Of a stretch of 64,000 nt of DNA, positions 7,196 to 16,453 are shown in pieces (positions within the stretch are counted from its first letter, which is position 1; each line of letters begins with the position of its first letter). A program made the translations under genes and the position numbers. Source of the DNA: Oscillospiraceae bacterium (GTDB lineage: Bacteria; Bacillota; Clostridia; Oscillospirales; Acutalibacteraceae); the NCBI GenBank assembly GCA_015066565.1, contig SVOB01000001.1:1334531-1398530 (forward strand), written 5' to 3'. The notes beneath the pieces were generated by a model, which did no database searches, was not told the DNA's origin, and saw nothing but the letters and a program-made list of their open reading frames with translations.

Positions 7196-9292
7196 ATGAA
7201 TATAACCGAAAACAATGGCATTTTTATAATCGAAACCGAAAACACCCAGTACGTTCTTTCTCCCGACGAAGCGGGAAGGCTTCGCCATATTCACTGGGGC
7301 AAAAAATGCAAAAGGGAAAGCTTTGTTTTACCTGCGAAAAGGGGGGAGCCGAACTCAAATCACACCTCGCTTGACGAGATGGGAACGGAGTTTATTCCCT
7401 ACGGCTCAACCTGTTACCGTGTTCCCGCCTTAAAGGTTGAGTATTCGGACGGCTGCAGGGAGGCTTTGCTTAAATATAAGGATTATAAAATTACCGAAAA
7501 AGACGGAAAAGCTCTTCTTGAGGTTTTTCTTGAGGATGAAGCGTATTCGCTTTCGGTTACGCTCGGCTATGCCGTAAGGGAGAACTTTGATATAATCGAG
7601 CGTTTTGTAAAAGTCAAAAACAATTCCGACAAAAACGTTCTTATTGAAAAAATAGCTTCGGCTGAGTTTACCCTGCCGTCAAAAAGACCCTATCTTTCGA
7701 CCAATTTCAACGGAGCGTGGGGAAGCGAATTCAGAAGAGAGGAAACCGAGGTTAAAAACGGCACTCTCATTTATGAAACCCATAAGGGCACAAGCGAGCA
7801 TACCTACAGCCCGTGCTTTATTTTAAGTCAGGACGCAACTGAAAAAAGCGGCGAGGTTTATTTCGGCGCTCTTGCCTGGACGGGCAGCTATAAGGTTGAA
7901 ATCAACAGGGATTATTCGGGCGTAACAAGGGCGGTTATAGGCTTAAGCGACTTCGATTTTTCCTATATTCTCCACGCTGACGAGGAATTCGTTACTCCGT
8001 CGGTCTATTGCGGATACGCCTGCTCTTTAGGTCAGATGAGCAACGAAATGAACGCCTTTGCGGTTGAAAACATTTTACCGCGCCGTTATGCAAAGGAACC
8101 GCTTCCGGTCCTCTATAACAGCTGGGAAGCGACCTTCTTTGACGTAAGCACCGAGGGTCAGCAGCTTCTTGCGAAAAAGGCGGCTGATATCGGCTGTGAG
8201 CTGTTTGTTATGGACGACGGCTGGTTCGGTCAGCGTAAGGACGACCACGCGGGGCTTGGCGACTGGTATGTAAACGACGTTAAATTCCCCGAGGGACTCG
8301 GTCCGCTTGTCGATACCGTAAAGAAACTCGGAATGAAATTCGGGCTTTGGTTTGAGCCGGAAATGGTCAATCCCGATTCGGATTTATACAGAACTCATCC
8401 CGAATGGGCTTATCATTTCGATAAGAGAACTCCGTCGGAGCTGAGAAACCAGTTAGTGCTCAACCTCACTCTTCCCGAGGTCAGAGAGTACGTCTTTAAC
8501 TGTATGGATTCTCTCGTTACGAAATACGGAATTGACTATATCAAATGGGACGCCAACAGACCGTTTTCGGAGTCGGGCGCAGAAAATCTTGAAAACCCGA
8601 GGGAGTGCCGTTTAAGGCATATCAGGGCGGTTTACGAGATAGCCGATTTGCTTAAGGAAAAGCACCCCGATTTACAGATTGAGGCGTGCGCTTCGGGCGG
8701 CGGCAGGGCTGAGCTCGGTGCTCTGAGTCACTTCGATATGATTTGGACGTCGGACAACACCGACCCCGTTGACAGACTTGATATTCAGAACGGCTATTCT
8801 CTTCTTTATCCGATAAAGTGTATGAGGGCGTGGGTTACGGATACCAACCGCCATTCAAGACCTTCCGACTGGGATTACCGTTTCAACGTCAGTATGCAGG
8901 GCTCGCTTTCAATAGGCGGAAACCTTCTCAAATACACTGATGAGGAACTGGAAATTCACAGAAAGTATATCGCTCTCTATAAAGAAATCAGAAATACCGT
9001 TCAGTTCGGGCGTTTCTACAGGCTTGCCGATTTCAGAAACGACGGCATTTACGCTACCGAATATACAGACGAAAACAAGACTGTTCTTTTTGTTTGCAAG
9101 AGCGTGAACAGCTTCTTTGCAAAAAGAAATTACCGTGTTTTCCTTGACGGACTTGAAAAGGACGCAGAATATAAGGTGACATACGGAATGGACGAAAGGG
9201 TTTATTTCGGCGATTACCTTATGAATGTCGGTCTGAATTTCGATATGGGCGGCACGCTCGAATCGGAGCTTGTTATTTTTGAAAAGGCTTAA
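7196..9292 (+). CDS. Alpha-galactosidase, glycoside hydrolase family 36
   Basis: This 698-residue enzyme hydrolyses terminal alpha-galactosyl residues. GH36 features are plain: an N-terminal beta-sandwich domain, then the barrel with LFVMDDGWFGQRKDDHAGLG (about 336-355), GLWFEPEMVNPDSDL, the nucleophile aspartate in YIKWDANRPFSE and the acid/base aspartate in WTSDNTDPVDRLDIQ. There is no signal peptide, so it acts in the cytoplasm on sugar brought in by the upstream symporter. A GAGGTG site precedes the ATG. Length is close to the family norm of about 700-740. Recognition is secure; preference among melibiose, raffinose and stachyose is not visible. Confidence 0.95.
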   Translation: MNITENNGIFIIETENTQYVLSPDEAGRLRHIHWGKKCKRESFVLPAKRGEPNSNHTSLDEMGTEFIPYGSTCYRVPALKVEYSDGCREALLKYKDYKITEKDGKALLEVFLEDEAYSLSVTLGYAVRENFDIIERFVKVKNNSDKNVLIEKIASAEFTLPSKRPYLSTNFNGAWGSEFRREETEVKNGTLIYETHKGTSEHTYSPCFILSQDATEKSGEVYFGALAWTGSYKVEINRDYSGVTRAVIGLSDFDFSYILHADEEFVTPSVYCGYACSLGQMSNEMNAFAVENILPRRYAKEPLPVLYNSWEATFFDVSTEGQQLLAKKAADIGCELFVMDDGWFGQRKDDHAGLGDWYVNDVKFPEGLGPLVDTVKKLGMKFGLWFEPEMVNPDSDLYRTHPEWAYHFDKRTPSELRNQLVLNLTLPEVREYVFNCMDSLVTKYGIDYIKWDANRPFSESGAENLENPRECRLRHIRAVYEIADLLKEKHPDLQIEACASGGGRAELGALSHFDMIWTSDNTDPVDRLDIQNGYSLLYPIKCMRAWVTDTNRHSRPSDWDYRFNVSMQGSLSIGGNLLKYTDEELEIHRKYIALYKEIRNTVQFGRFYRLADFRNDGIYATEYTDENKTVLFVCKSVNSFFAKRNYRVFLDGLEKDAEYKVTYGMDERVYFGDYLMNVGLNFDMGGTLESELVIFEKA

Positions 9293-9318
9293 CTTATAAT
9301 TTTACTGAATAATGAAAT

Positions 9319-9348
9319 GGGCGCTGTCCGTTATTGCGGACAGCGCCC
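9319..9348 (+). terminator. Terminator between alpha-galactosidase and hydrogenase genes
   Basis: A perfect 12-bp stem GGGCGCTGTCCG/CGGACAGCGCCC with a 6-nt loop, followed by TGCTGTTTTT. It serves the plus-strand sugar operon and may also stop the convergent hydrogenase operon. Confidence 0.85.
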
Positions 9349-9362
9349 TGCTGTTTTTCTTT

Positions 9363-11087
9363 TTATTTTATTGCCCAGCCCTCGTGGTCGGTGTGAAGCA
9401 GGTGATGCGACTTTTCGCCCAACGGAGCTATGAGGTATTCTGAATAAAGCTTCTGAACCGACGGGTTCTCATGGGAAAACCTGAGCTTGCTGTCGGTGTC
9501 GAGTTTGCGCAGAATTTCACCTCTTGAGTCATAGGATTCATACGGGTGAATCGGTTGACCTCCGCCGCCCGCGCAACCGCCGGGACAAGCCATTATTTCA
9601 ACAAAATCGTAACTGACCTCGCCGCTTCTTATAGCCTCAATAAGCTGACGGGTGTTTCCCAGTCCGCTGGCGACGGCGCAACGCACCTTAGCTCCCGCAA
9701 GGTCGAACTCAGCCTCATTCCAACCCTTGTGATAGCCGCGAACAGCCTTGAAGGCGTCGGGGTCGGGATTGCTTCCGGTTACAAGGAAATACGCCGAACG
9801 CAGAGCCGCTTCCATAACGCCGCCCGTTGTGCCGAAGATAACCGCCGCGCCCGTACCGTCGCTCAACGGGTCGTCAAGCGGCTTTTCCTCAAGAGAGCTG
9901 ACGTTGATATTAGCTGCTTTAATCATTTTGATAAGCTCGCGTGTTGTCAGCACAATATCGACGTCCCGACCTCTTTCCTCGGAGCCCATATTGCCGTATG
10001 CCGCCTCCGCCTTCTTTGCGACGCAGGGCATAATCGAAACGCTGATAATATCTTTCGGGTCCTTGCCGATTTTTTCGGCAAAGTAGCTCTTTACAACCGC
10101 GCCGAACATCTGCTGAGGGCTCTTTGCGGTTGAAAGCTGGGACACCATATCGGGATACTGTGTTCTCATAAACCTGACCCAGCCGGGACAGCAGGAGGTG
10201 AACATGGGGAAGGTGTAGTTTTCTTTATCGGAGAAACGCTTTAAGAATTCGCTTCCCTCCTCCATTATCGTAAGGTCCGCGGAAAAATCGGTGTCGAACA
10301 CATAGTCAAAGCCAAGCTGACGAAGCGCCTCGCCCATTCTGCCGATAGTTGCCTTATCGGGTGAAAGCCCGAGCTCTTCGCCCCAGGCCGCTCTTACGGC
10401 GGGCGCAACCTGAACTATCTTAACCTTGGTTTTATCGGCAAGGGCCTCGTATAAGGTGTTCTTGTCGTCTCTTTCGTGAAGAGCGCCGACAGGGCAGTGG
10501 GTGATACACTGACCGCAGACCGAACAGTCTGCCTTGTCAATATCAACGCCGCCCTTAACGTCGACCGTCGTTCTTGCGCCGGTTCCGCAGACATCCCATA
10601 CGCCGAGAGCCTGAACCTTCTCGCAAATCTGAATACAGCGCATACATTTAATGCACTTTTCGTTATCTCTGATAAGCGGAAAATCCCTGTTCCATTTTAT
10701 CTTTCTGATTTTCTTTTTGTAAATATCGGTTGAAAGCCCGAATTCCTCAGCCAGTGACTGAAGCTGACAGTTACCGCAGCGTGAACAGGTAGCGCAGGAA
10801 TATTCGTGTTCTGAGAGTATAAGCTCAAGAGTTGATTTCCTCGAAGCCATAACCTTCGGGGAATTGGTATAGACGACCATTCCCTCTTCAACCGTATTGT
10901 TACAGGCCGCCGCAAGGCGTTCCATACCCTCGATTTCGACTACGCAGATTCGGCAAGCGCCGATTTCGTTTATATCTTTTAAAAAGCAGAGAGTCGGAAT
11001 AAGTATGCCGTTCTGCTGAGCGGCTTCAAGGATAGTAGTTCCCTCTTTTACGGAAATGTTTTTTCCGTTGACAGTTAAGTTTACCAT
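9363..11087 (-). CDS. hydA: [FeFe] hydrogenase catalytic subunit (HydA, multi-cluster type)
   Basis: This 574-residue protein carries, in order: a [2Fe-2S] ferredoxin domain (1-80, Cys34/45/48/62), the His-Cys3 cluster region (EHEYSCATCSRCGNC, 93-107), two [4Fe-4S] clusters (CIKCMRCIQIC at 145-155 and CSVCGQCITHC at 188-198), and the H-cluster domain with TSCCPGW (297-303), MPCVAKKAE (353-361) and MACPGGCAGGGGQP near the end. It reduces protons or oxidises hydrogen in the cytoplasm. Its start overlaps the end of the upstream flavoprotein gene by 7 bp, so the two are coupled and probably form one NAD(P)H-linked complex. No maturation genes (hydEFG) are in the window. Confidence 0.95.
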   Translation of the reverse strand: MVNLTVNGKNISVKEGTTILEAAQQNGILIPTLCFLKDINEIGACRICVVEIEGMERLAAACNNTVEEGMVVYTNSPKVMASRKSTLELILSEHEYSCATCSRCGNCQLQSLAEEFGLSTDIYKKKIRKIKWNRDFPLIRDNEKCIKCMRCIQICEKVQALGVWDVCGTGARTTVDVKGGVDIDKADCSVCGQCITHCPVGALHERDDKNTLYEALADKTKVKIVQVAPAVRAAWGEELGLSPDKATIGRMGEALRQLGFDYVFDTDFSADLTIMEEGSEFLKRFSDKENYTFPMFTSCCPGWVRFMRTQYPDMVSQLSTAKSPQQMFGAVVKSYFAEKIGKDPKDIISVSIMPCVAKKAEAAYGNMGSEERGRDVDIVLTTRELIKMIKAANINVSSLEEKPLDDPLSDGTGAAVIFGTTGGVMEAALRSAYFLVTGSNPDPDAFKAVRGYHKGWNEAEFDLAGAKVRCAVASGLGNTRQLIEAIRSGEVSYDFVEIMACPGGCAGGGGQPIHPYESYDSRGEILRKLDTDSKLRFSHENPSVQKLYSEYLIAPLGEKSHHLLHTDHEGWAIK

Positions 11088-12913
11088 TTATGTGTCCTAC
11101 CTCCTCTGAAACAGCCGTAGCCGAAGTGGTCGCAGCGCAGACAGCGGTTTGCCTCCTGCATCGCTTCTTTATCGCTCATGCCTTTTTCGAAGGGGTCGAA
11201 GTTGTTGTTCCTTTCGCCCGCTTCCTTTTCTCTCATATTGACTCTTCCGCAGGGCTTACGGTCATAAACCCTTGCCTTCGGAACGTCAACGCCGCTTTCG
11301 ATAATGTGATTAAAGCCGAGATATTCGTCAATATTTGCCGCCGCGGCTTTGCCCGCAGCGATAGCCTTGATAACCGTTGCGGGACCTGTTGCGCAGTCGC
11401 CGCCGGAGAACACGCCGTCCATACCGACTATCATAGCAAAGCCGTCGGCGTCAATCTGATCCCATTTCATAGGAAGTCCGTATTCCGCAAAGCGGTCGCT
11501 GTCGATAGCCTGACCGATTGCGACTACAAGAATATCGCACTCAATAAGCGTTTCCTGTTCGCCGAGATTTTTCGGCGCGGGTCTGCCACGCTTGAAGTCG
11601 CCTATCATCTGCTGATTAACCCAAAGGCCTTTGAGCTTTCCGTTTTCATCCTTTTCAATTCTTGACGGAGCGACTAACTCAAGTATTTCCGCGCCCTCAG
11701 CCTGAGCGCCGAAGATTTCCTCTTCAAGCGCGGTCATGTCCGCAATTCTTCGTCTGTAAACAACGCTGACCTTGTCGGCGCCTGCTCTGACGGCAGTTCT
11801 TGTGCAGTCCATTGCGACGTTGCCGCCGCCGATAACTACAACCTTTTTGCCTGTGTAGTCCGGGTATTCGCCGTCACCGATGGCCTTAAGCATTTCAACT
11901 GCCGAAATAACGCCCTCGGCGTCTTCGTTTTCAAGTCCGATTTTTTTGTCCTTATGGGCTCCGATGGCTATGTAGAGAGCGTCGTAATCTTCCGTGATTT
12001 TCTTAAGCTCCTCGGGCGAGTCAATTTTTGTGTTGAGCTTCACCTCAACGCCTGTTGAAAGTATGCAGTCAATATCACTCTGCAGTCTTTCACGGGGCAG
12101 TCTGTAATTCGGAATACCGTAGCGAAGCATACCGCCGAGATGCTTTTTCTCCTCAAAGACAGTTGTCTGATGACCCATAAGCTGAAGGTAGTAAGCGCAG
12201 GTAAGTCCGCTCGGCCCGCCGCCGATAACGGCGATTTTTTTGCCCGTTGAGGGCATACATTCGGGAGCGGGAACCTCGCCCGCCCTGTCGCAGACATAAC
12301 GCTTGATACCTCTGATGTTTATCGGGTCGTCTATCATCTGACGTCTGCAGTAATTTTCACACGGATGCTCGCAGATAAGAGCACAGGCTGTCGGGAAGGG
12401 ATTGTCCTTACGGATTTGCCTTACGGCGTCCTCCGGTCTGCCTGCAGCCGCAAGGGCGATATAACCCGGAATGTCGACATTTGCAGGGCATCTTGTGACG
12501 CACGGAACGGGACGGTCGAACTGACACATACATTTTCCGTTTTTAACATGCGCCTCAAAGTCCTCGCGAAAGCCCCTTACACTTACAAGCACCATGTTCG
12601 CCGCCTCATAGCCTATAGCGCAGTCAGCCGTAAGATAAACCGACTCCGCAGTCTTTTCTATAAGGTCGATAACGCTCATATCCGCTTCGCCGTCAAGCAC
12701 GCTCTCTATAAGAGTTGCGAGCTGACCCAAGCCGACGCGACAGGGGGTACACTTGCCGCACGACTGTGAATGGCAAAGTCTCACAAAGCCCAGCGCAACG
12801 TCAATCGGGCAGGAATTGGTTGAAACCGCGTTAACACGGCTGCCAAGCTCTTCGTAAAGCCTGTCAACCGTTGCTTCAACCTTTGAAACAGTCTGAATTT
12901 TTTGTCTTGCCAT
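11081..12913 (-). CDS. NuoF C-terminal iron-sulfur domain fused to GltD-like FAD/NAD(P) oxidoreductase
   Basis: Residues about 30-130 match only the C-terminal cluster domain of NuoF/HydB (SCGKCTPCRVG plus a later Cys in TADCAIGYEAAN). The FMN/NADH Rossmann core of NuoF is missing. Residues about 135-560 are a glutamate-synthase small-subunit type module: N-terminal cysteines (CVTRCPANVDIPGY, CALICEHPCENYCR), FAD site KKIAVIGGGPSGLTCAYY, NAD(P) site KKVVVIGGGNVAMDC and a final GVFSGGDCATGPATVI. A Cys pair near the end (ANRCLRCDHFG) may bind metal. Genes of this kind pair with HydA as an electron-input subunit. Here it likely passes NAD(P)H electrons through its clusters to the hydrogenase. 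Whether the complex bifurcates is unknown. AAAGGA precedes the ATG. Confidence 0.85.
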   Translation of the reverse strand: MARQKIQTVSKVEATVDRLYEELGSRVNAVSTNSCPIDVALGFVRLCHSQSCGKCTPCRVGLGQLATLIESVLDGEADMSVIDLIEKTAESVYLTADCAIGYEAANMVLVSVRGFREDFEAHVKNGKCMCQFDRPVPCVTRCPANVDIPGYIALAAAGRPEDAVRQIRKDNPFPTACALICEHPCENYCRRQMIDDPINIRGIKRYVCDRAGEVPAPECMPSTGKKIAVIGGGPSGLTCAYYLQLMGHQTTVFEEKKHLGGMLRYGIPNYRLPRERLQSDIDCILSTGVEVKLNTKIDSPEELKKITEDYDALYIAIGAHKDKKIGLENEDAEGVISAVEMLKAIGDGEYPDYTGKKVVVIGGGNVAMDCTRTAVRAGADKVSVVYRRRIADMTALEEEIFGAQAEGAEILELVAPSRIEKDENGKLKGLWVNQQMIGDFKRGRPAPKNLGEQETLIECDILVVAIGQAIDSDRFAEYGLPMKWDQIDADGFAMIVGMDGVFSGGDCATGPATVIKAIAAGKAAAANIDEYLGFNHIIESGVDVPKARVYDRKPCGRVNMREKEAGERNNNFDPFEKGMSDKEAMQEANRCLRCDHFGYGCFRGGRTHKW

Positions 12914-12962
12914 AAAAAATCCTTTCTTAAAAACGACCGAAATCTTAATTAATATCTTTATT

Positions 12963-12991
12963 ATTATACATTATATCAGTCTTGAAAACAA
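12963..12991 (-). promoter_or_regulatory. Promoter of the hydrogenase operon
   Basis: On the minus strand TTGTTT and TATAAT with a 17-nt spacer, about 50 bp upstream of the flavoprotein ATG. No Rex-type TTGTTAA-N-TTAACAA operator was seen. Confidence 0.6.
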
Positions 12992-13045
12992 TTCTTCAAG
13001 GTTACTGAATAATAGAAGGTTTTATGGCAAATTTGCACAACAAAA

Positions 13046-13325
13046 AGGGCGACACCGATAAGGATGTTTAGGTTTTGGCTTTGTCCTTTTGTCCCTAAAG
13101 CAATTAAAAATCCCCTGAATACGCAAGTATGCAGGGGATTTTGTAATCACTTTATGAACTAAAATTACTTTGCCAAAACTGCTTCGCACCCTAAAATGAG
13201 ACAGTTTTTCGTTAGAACAATGAATAAAACGGGGTTAATGCTTTGTGCCTTAACCCCGTTTTTGAAGCCGTTATAGCGGAAAAATGTCCGTTTTAGGGCT
13301 TAAACCTCCTTATTGGTGTCGCCCT
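13046..13325. mobile_element. 280-bp MITE-like element, copy A
   Basis: The element begins AGGGCGACACC and ends GGTGTCGCCCT; the terminal repeats extend imperfectly to about 20 bp (AAGGA.. / ..TCCTT). A nearly identical 280-bp copy lies in opposite orientation at 62590-62869. Inside are two hairpins, one with arms AATCCCCTG/CAGGGGATT and one with arms AACGGGGTTAA/TTAACCCCGTT, both followed by T runs in one or both directions. It encodes no protein. It sits between divergent promoters (hydrogenase operon and DUF1846 gene). A target duplication is not clear. Size, inverted ends and lack of coding capacity fit a non-autonomous transposable element. The transposase family is unknown. Confidence 0.8.
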
Positions 13326-13408
13326 AAAGGGCGCTCTGATTTTTTACCGTTTTCGGTTCCGACAGGAAAGCATTAATTAAAAAAATTTTATTCAATGCGT
13401 ATATATAG

Positions 13409-13437
13409 TTGAAAAAGTGAATTTTATATGATAAAAT
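13409..13437 (+). promoter_or_regulatory. Promoter of the DUF1846 gene
   Basis: TTGAAA, 17-nt spacer, TAAAAT preceded by ATGA; 57 bp before the chosen ATG. Confidence 0.65.
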
Positions 13438-13493
13438 AAACAAGTTATTGATTTTTCAAATTGTCAAAAACAGTCGTAAATTGGGGGATAATA

Positions 13494-14981
13494 ATGTTTA
13501 AATTAGGTTTTGACAACGATAAATATCTTAAAATGCAGTCCGAGCATATCAGGGAGAGAATTGAAAAGTTCGGCGGCAAGCTTTATCTTGAATTCGGCGG
13601 CAAGCTCTTTGACGATTATCACGCTTCAAGAGTTCTTCCCGGTTTCAAGCCCGACAGTAAGATAAAAATGCTTCTTCAGCTTAAGGAACAGGCTGAGATT
13701 GTTATAGTAATAAATTCGGCTGATATTGAAAAGAATAAAGTCAGGGGCGATCTCGGTATTACCTATGACCTTGACGTGCTTCGCCTTATTGACGCTTTTC
13801 ACGATTTCGGACTTTATGTAGGAAGCGTTGTTTTAACCCGCTTTGAAAACCAGAACGCCGCAAAGGAATTTCAGAAAAGACTTGAAAACCTCGGCATAAA
13901 GGTTTACAGACATTATCCCATTGACGGCTATCCGTCAAATATTCCGAAAATTGTTTCAGACGAGGGCTACGGCAAAAACGATTATATCGAAACCCAGCGC
14001 TCGCTCGTCGTTATTACGGCTCCCGGCCCCGGAAGCGGAAAAATGGCTACCGCCCTTTCTCAGCTCTATCACGAAAACAAGAGGGGAGTTAAGGCGGGCT
14101 ATGCGAAATTTGAAACCTTTCCTATCTGGAATATTCCGCTTAAGCACCCCGTAAACCTCGCTTATGAAGCGGCTACGGCTGACCTTAACGACGTTAATAT
14201 GATTGACCCGTTCCACCTTGAAGCCTACGGAGTTACGACGGTAAATTATAACAGAGACGTTGAAATCTTCCCCGTTCTCAACGCTATGTTTGAAAAAATT
14301 TACGGCTCGTCACCCTATAAATCACCTACGGATATGGGTGTAAATATGGCGGGCAACTGCATTTTTGACGACGAGGCGGTAAGAGAAGCCGCAAAGCAGG
14401 AAATAATCAGAAGATACTATACCGCCCTTTGCTCAATTAGTCGGGGCGACCCCAACGCCGAGGACGAGGCTCATAAAATCGAAATGCTTATGCAGCAGGC
14501 GGGCATTACAATTGAGGACAGACCCGTTGTCAAAGCCGCCCTTGAAAAAGAGAGGGAAACGGGCGCTCCCGCAACCGCAATAGAGCTTCCCGACGGAACT
14601 ATTATTACGGGTAAAACCTCAAATCTTCTCGGCTCGGCTTCGGCTATGCTTATAAACGCGTTAAAGCATCTTGCGGGCATAAGCGACGACATAATGCTTA
14701 TTTCTCCCGTGGTTATCGAGCCTATCCAGAGCATGAAGGTTGACCACCTGAGGAATAAAAACCCGCTTCTTCATACCGACGAGGTTTTAATAGCGCTTTC
14801 AATCTGCGCCGCGACAAATCCGACTGTTCAATTGGCTTTAAGCGAACTGAGAAAATTGAAGGGCAGCGAGGTCCATTCCTCAGTGCTTCTTTCCGAGGTG
14901 GATATAAACACCTTCAAGTGTCTCGGCATCAACGTTACCTGCGAGCCGAAGCACGAAAATAAACGTCTTTATCACAAGTAA
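13494..14981 (+). CDS. DUF1846 family protein
   Basis: A cytoplasmic protein of 495 residues matching the conserved DUF1846 family of Firmicutes: it opens MFKLGFDNDKYLKMQSEHIRERI, contains GYGKNDYIETQRSLVVITAPGPGSGKMAT (P-loop-like glycine-rich stretch, about 165-185) and NMAGNCIFDDEAV. Structures of relatives are known but no reaction is established to my knowledge. The start is the ATG at 13494 with GGGGG seven bases upstream. An earlier start 11 codons upstream lacks a site. It is a single-gene unit between its own promoter and a small hairpin at about 15041-15060. Identification is good; function is not. Confidence 0.85.
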   Translation: MFKLGFDNDKYLKMQSEHIRERIEKFGGKLYLEFGGKLFDDYHASRVLPGFKPDSKIKMLLQLKEQAEIVIVINSADIEKNKVRGDLGITYDLDVLRLIDAFHDFGLYVGSVVLTRFENQNAAKEFQKRLENLGIKVYRHYPIDGYPSNIPKIVSDEGYGKNDYIETQRSLVVITAPGPGSGKMATALSQLYHENKRGVKAGYAKFETFPIWNIPLKHPVNLAYEAATADLNDVNMIDPFHLEAYGVTTVNYNRDVEIFPVLNAMFEKIYGSSPYKSPTDMGVNMAGNCIFDDEAVREAAKQEIIRRYYTALCSISRGDPNAEDEAHKIEMLMQQAGITIEDRPVVKAALEKERETGAPATAIELPDGTIITGKTSNLLGSASAMLINALKHLAGISDDIMLISPVVIEPIQSMKVDHLRNKNPLLHTDEVLIALSICAATNPTVQLALSELRKLKGSEVHSSVLLSEVDINTFKCLGINVTCEPKHENKRLYHK

Positions 14982-15092
14982 TTTAAAGAAATTTAAAAAA
15001 TGGCTTTTAATTGAGGGCCAATTGTGATATACTAACATAGTTAGAGTTGTTATAACTCTTTTTGGGATTAAAAAAAGGAAGGGAGCATCGCA

Positions 15093-16391
15093 GTGGAAAA
15101 GTTTGTTATCGAAGGCGGGCATAGGCTCTCCGGCGAAGTGACAATCAGCGGCGCGAAGAATGCCGTAGTAGCAATTCTTCCCGCGGTTCTGTTATCTGAT
15201 GATGTTTGCCGCATTGAAAATATACCTAACATCAGTGATGTTACAACGATGATAAAGATATTGCACGGTATGGGCGCGAAAATCCGTATGGTCAATCCGA
15301 CTACGGTTGAAATTGACCCGAGACCCGTTAATTCTCATATTGTTGAGCACGATTTAACGAGGAAAATGCGCGCTTCGTATTATCTTATCGGCGCTCTTTT
15401 AGGCCGTTATTCAAAGGCGTGTGTAGCCATGCCCGGCGGCTGTGACTTCGGCGTTCGTCCGATTGACCAGCACATAAGGGGCTTCGAGGCCCTCGGCGCT
15501 CAGGTTACCATGGAAAAGAACGCTATGGTTAATGTCAAGGCGGATATGCTTATAGGCACGTCTATTTATATGGACGTTGTTACTGTCGGCGCTACAATTA
15601 ACGTTATGCTTGCGGCGGTTAAGGCTAAGGGCCTTACGGTAATCGAAAACGCCGCCAAGGAACCTCATATAGTTGACCTTGCGAACTTTTTGAATACAAT
15701 GGGCGCGGACGTAAGAGGCGCAGGTACGGATGTAATTAAAATCCGCGGCGTTGAGCATCTTCACGGCTGCACTTATTCAATTATTCCCGACCAGATTGAA
15801 GCGGGTACGTTTATGGTAGCTACTGCGGCGGCAGGCGGCAGAGTTCATATTAAAAATATAATCCCGAAGCATCTTGAGTCTATTACGGCTAAGCTTGAGG
15901 AATGCGGAGTTTCGATTATCGAGGACGAGGACGGCGAGGGACTTGTTGTTTCTTCAAACGCCAACCTTATCCGCTGTAACGTAAAGACTATGCCTCATCC
16001 CGGCTTCCCGACCGATATGCAGCCTCAGATGACTGTTCTTCTTTCGGTTGCCGAGGGAACCTCGGTGGTTTCCGAAAGCGTCTGGGACAACAGGTTCAAA
16101 TATGTTGACCAGTTGACAAGAATGGGCGCTCTTATCCACGTTGACGGCAAGGTTGCCGTTGTTGAGGGTGTTAAAAAGCTTCAGGGCGCTCCCGTCAGAG
16201 CCGACGACCTGAGAGCAGGCGCGGCGATGATTATTGCAGGACTCATTGCTCAGGGCACTACCGAAATCGAAAACATTGAATATATCGACAGAGGTTACGA
16301 CAATATTGTCGGTAAGCTCACAACGCTCGGCGCTAAGATTGACAGGGTAACATTCCCTGACGGCGACTCGCTCGTAAAGAACGTAGGTTAA
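15093..16391 (+). CDS. murA: UDP-N-acetylglucosamine 1-carboxyvinyltransferase (MurA)
   Basis: This enzyme transfers enolpyruvate from PEP to UDP-GlcNAc, the first committed step of peptidoglycan synthesis, in the cytoplasm. The 432-residue length is normal. The start of the fold is clear in LSGEVTISGAKNAVVAILP, and the catalytic loop MPGGCDFGVRPIDQHIRGFE retains the cysteine that fosfomycin alkylates, so no intrinsic resistance by Cys-to-Asp change is expected. The start is GTG at 15093, with AAGGAAGGGAG upstream. Many Firmicutes have two MurA paralogues; which one this is cannot be decided here. A strong terminator follows at once. Confidence 0.95.
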   Translation: MEKFVIEGGHRLSGEVTISGAKNAVVAILPAVLLSDDVCRIENIPNISDVTTMIKILHGMGAKIRMVNPTTVEIDPRPVNSHIVEHDLTRKMRASYYLIGALLGRYSKACVAMPGGCDFGVRPIDQHIRGFEALGAQVTMEKNAMVNVKADMLIGTSIYMDVVTVGATINVMLAAVKAKGLTVIENAAKEPHIVDLANFLNTMGADVRGAGTDVIKIRGVEHLHGCTYSIIPDQIEAGTFMVATAAAGGRVHIKNIIPKHLESITAKLEECGVSIIEDEDGEGLVVSSNANLIRCNVKTMPHPGFPTDMQPQMTVLLSVAEGTSVVSESVWDNRFKYVDQLTRMGALIHVDGKVAVVEGVKKLQGAPVRADDLRAGAAMIIAGLIAQGTTEIENIEYIDRGYDNIVGKLTTLGAKIDRVTFPDGDSLVKNVG

Positions 16392-16408
16392 AAAATAACG
16401 GAAAACAA

Positions 16409-16430
16409 AAAGCTGCTTTTTAGCAGCTTT
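16409..16430 (+). terminator. murA terminator
   Basis: Stem AAAGCTGCT/AGCAGCTTT with a 4-nt loop and a TTTT tail, 17 bp after the murA stop. Confidence 0.85.
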
Positions 16431-16453
16431 TTTGATAGTAAGAGAGGGTTTTT

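Noticed and set aside
9546..10133. 195-codon plus-strand frame inside the hydrogenase gene
   Set aside because: Antisense shadow of hydA; no ribosome site and no recognisable product.
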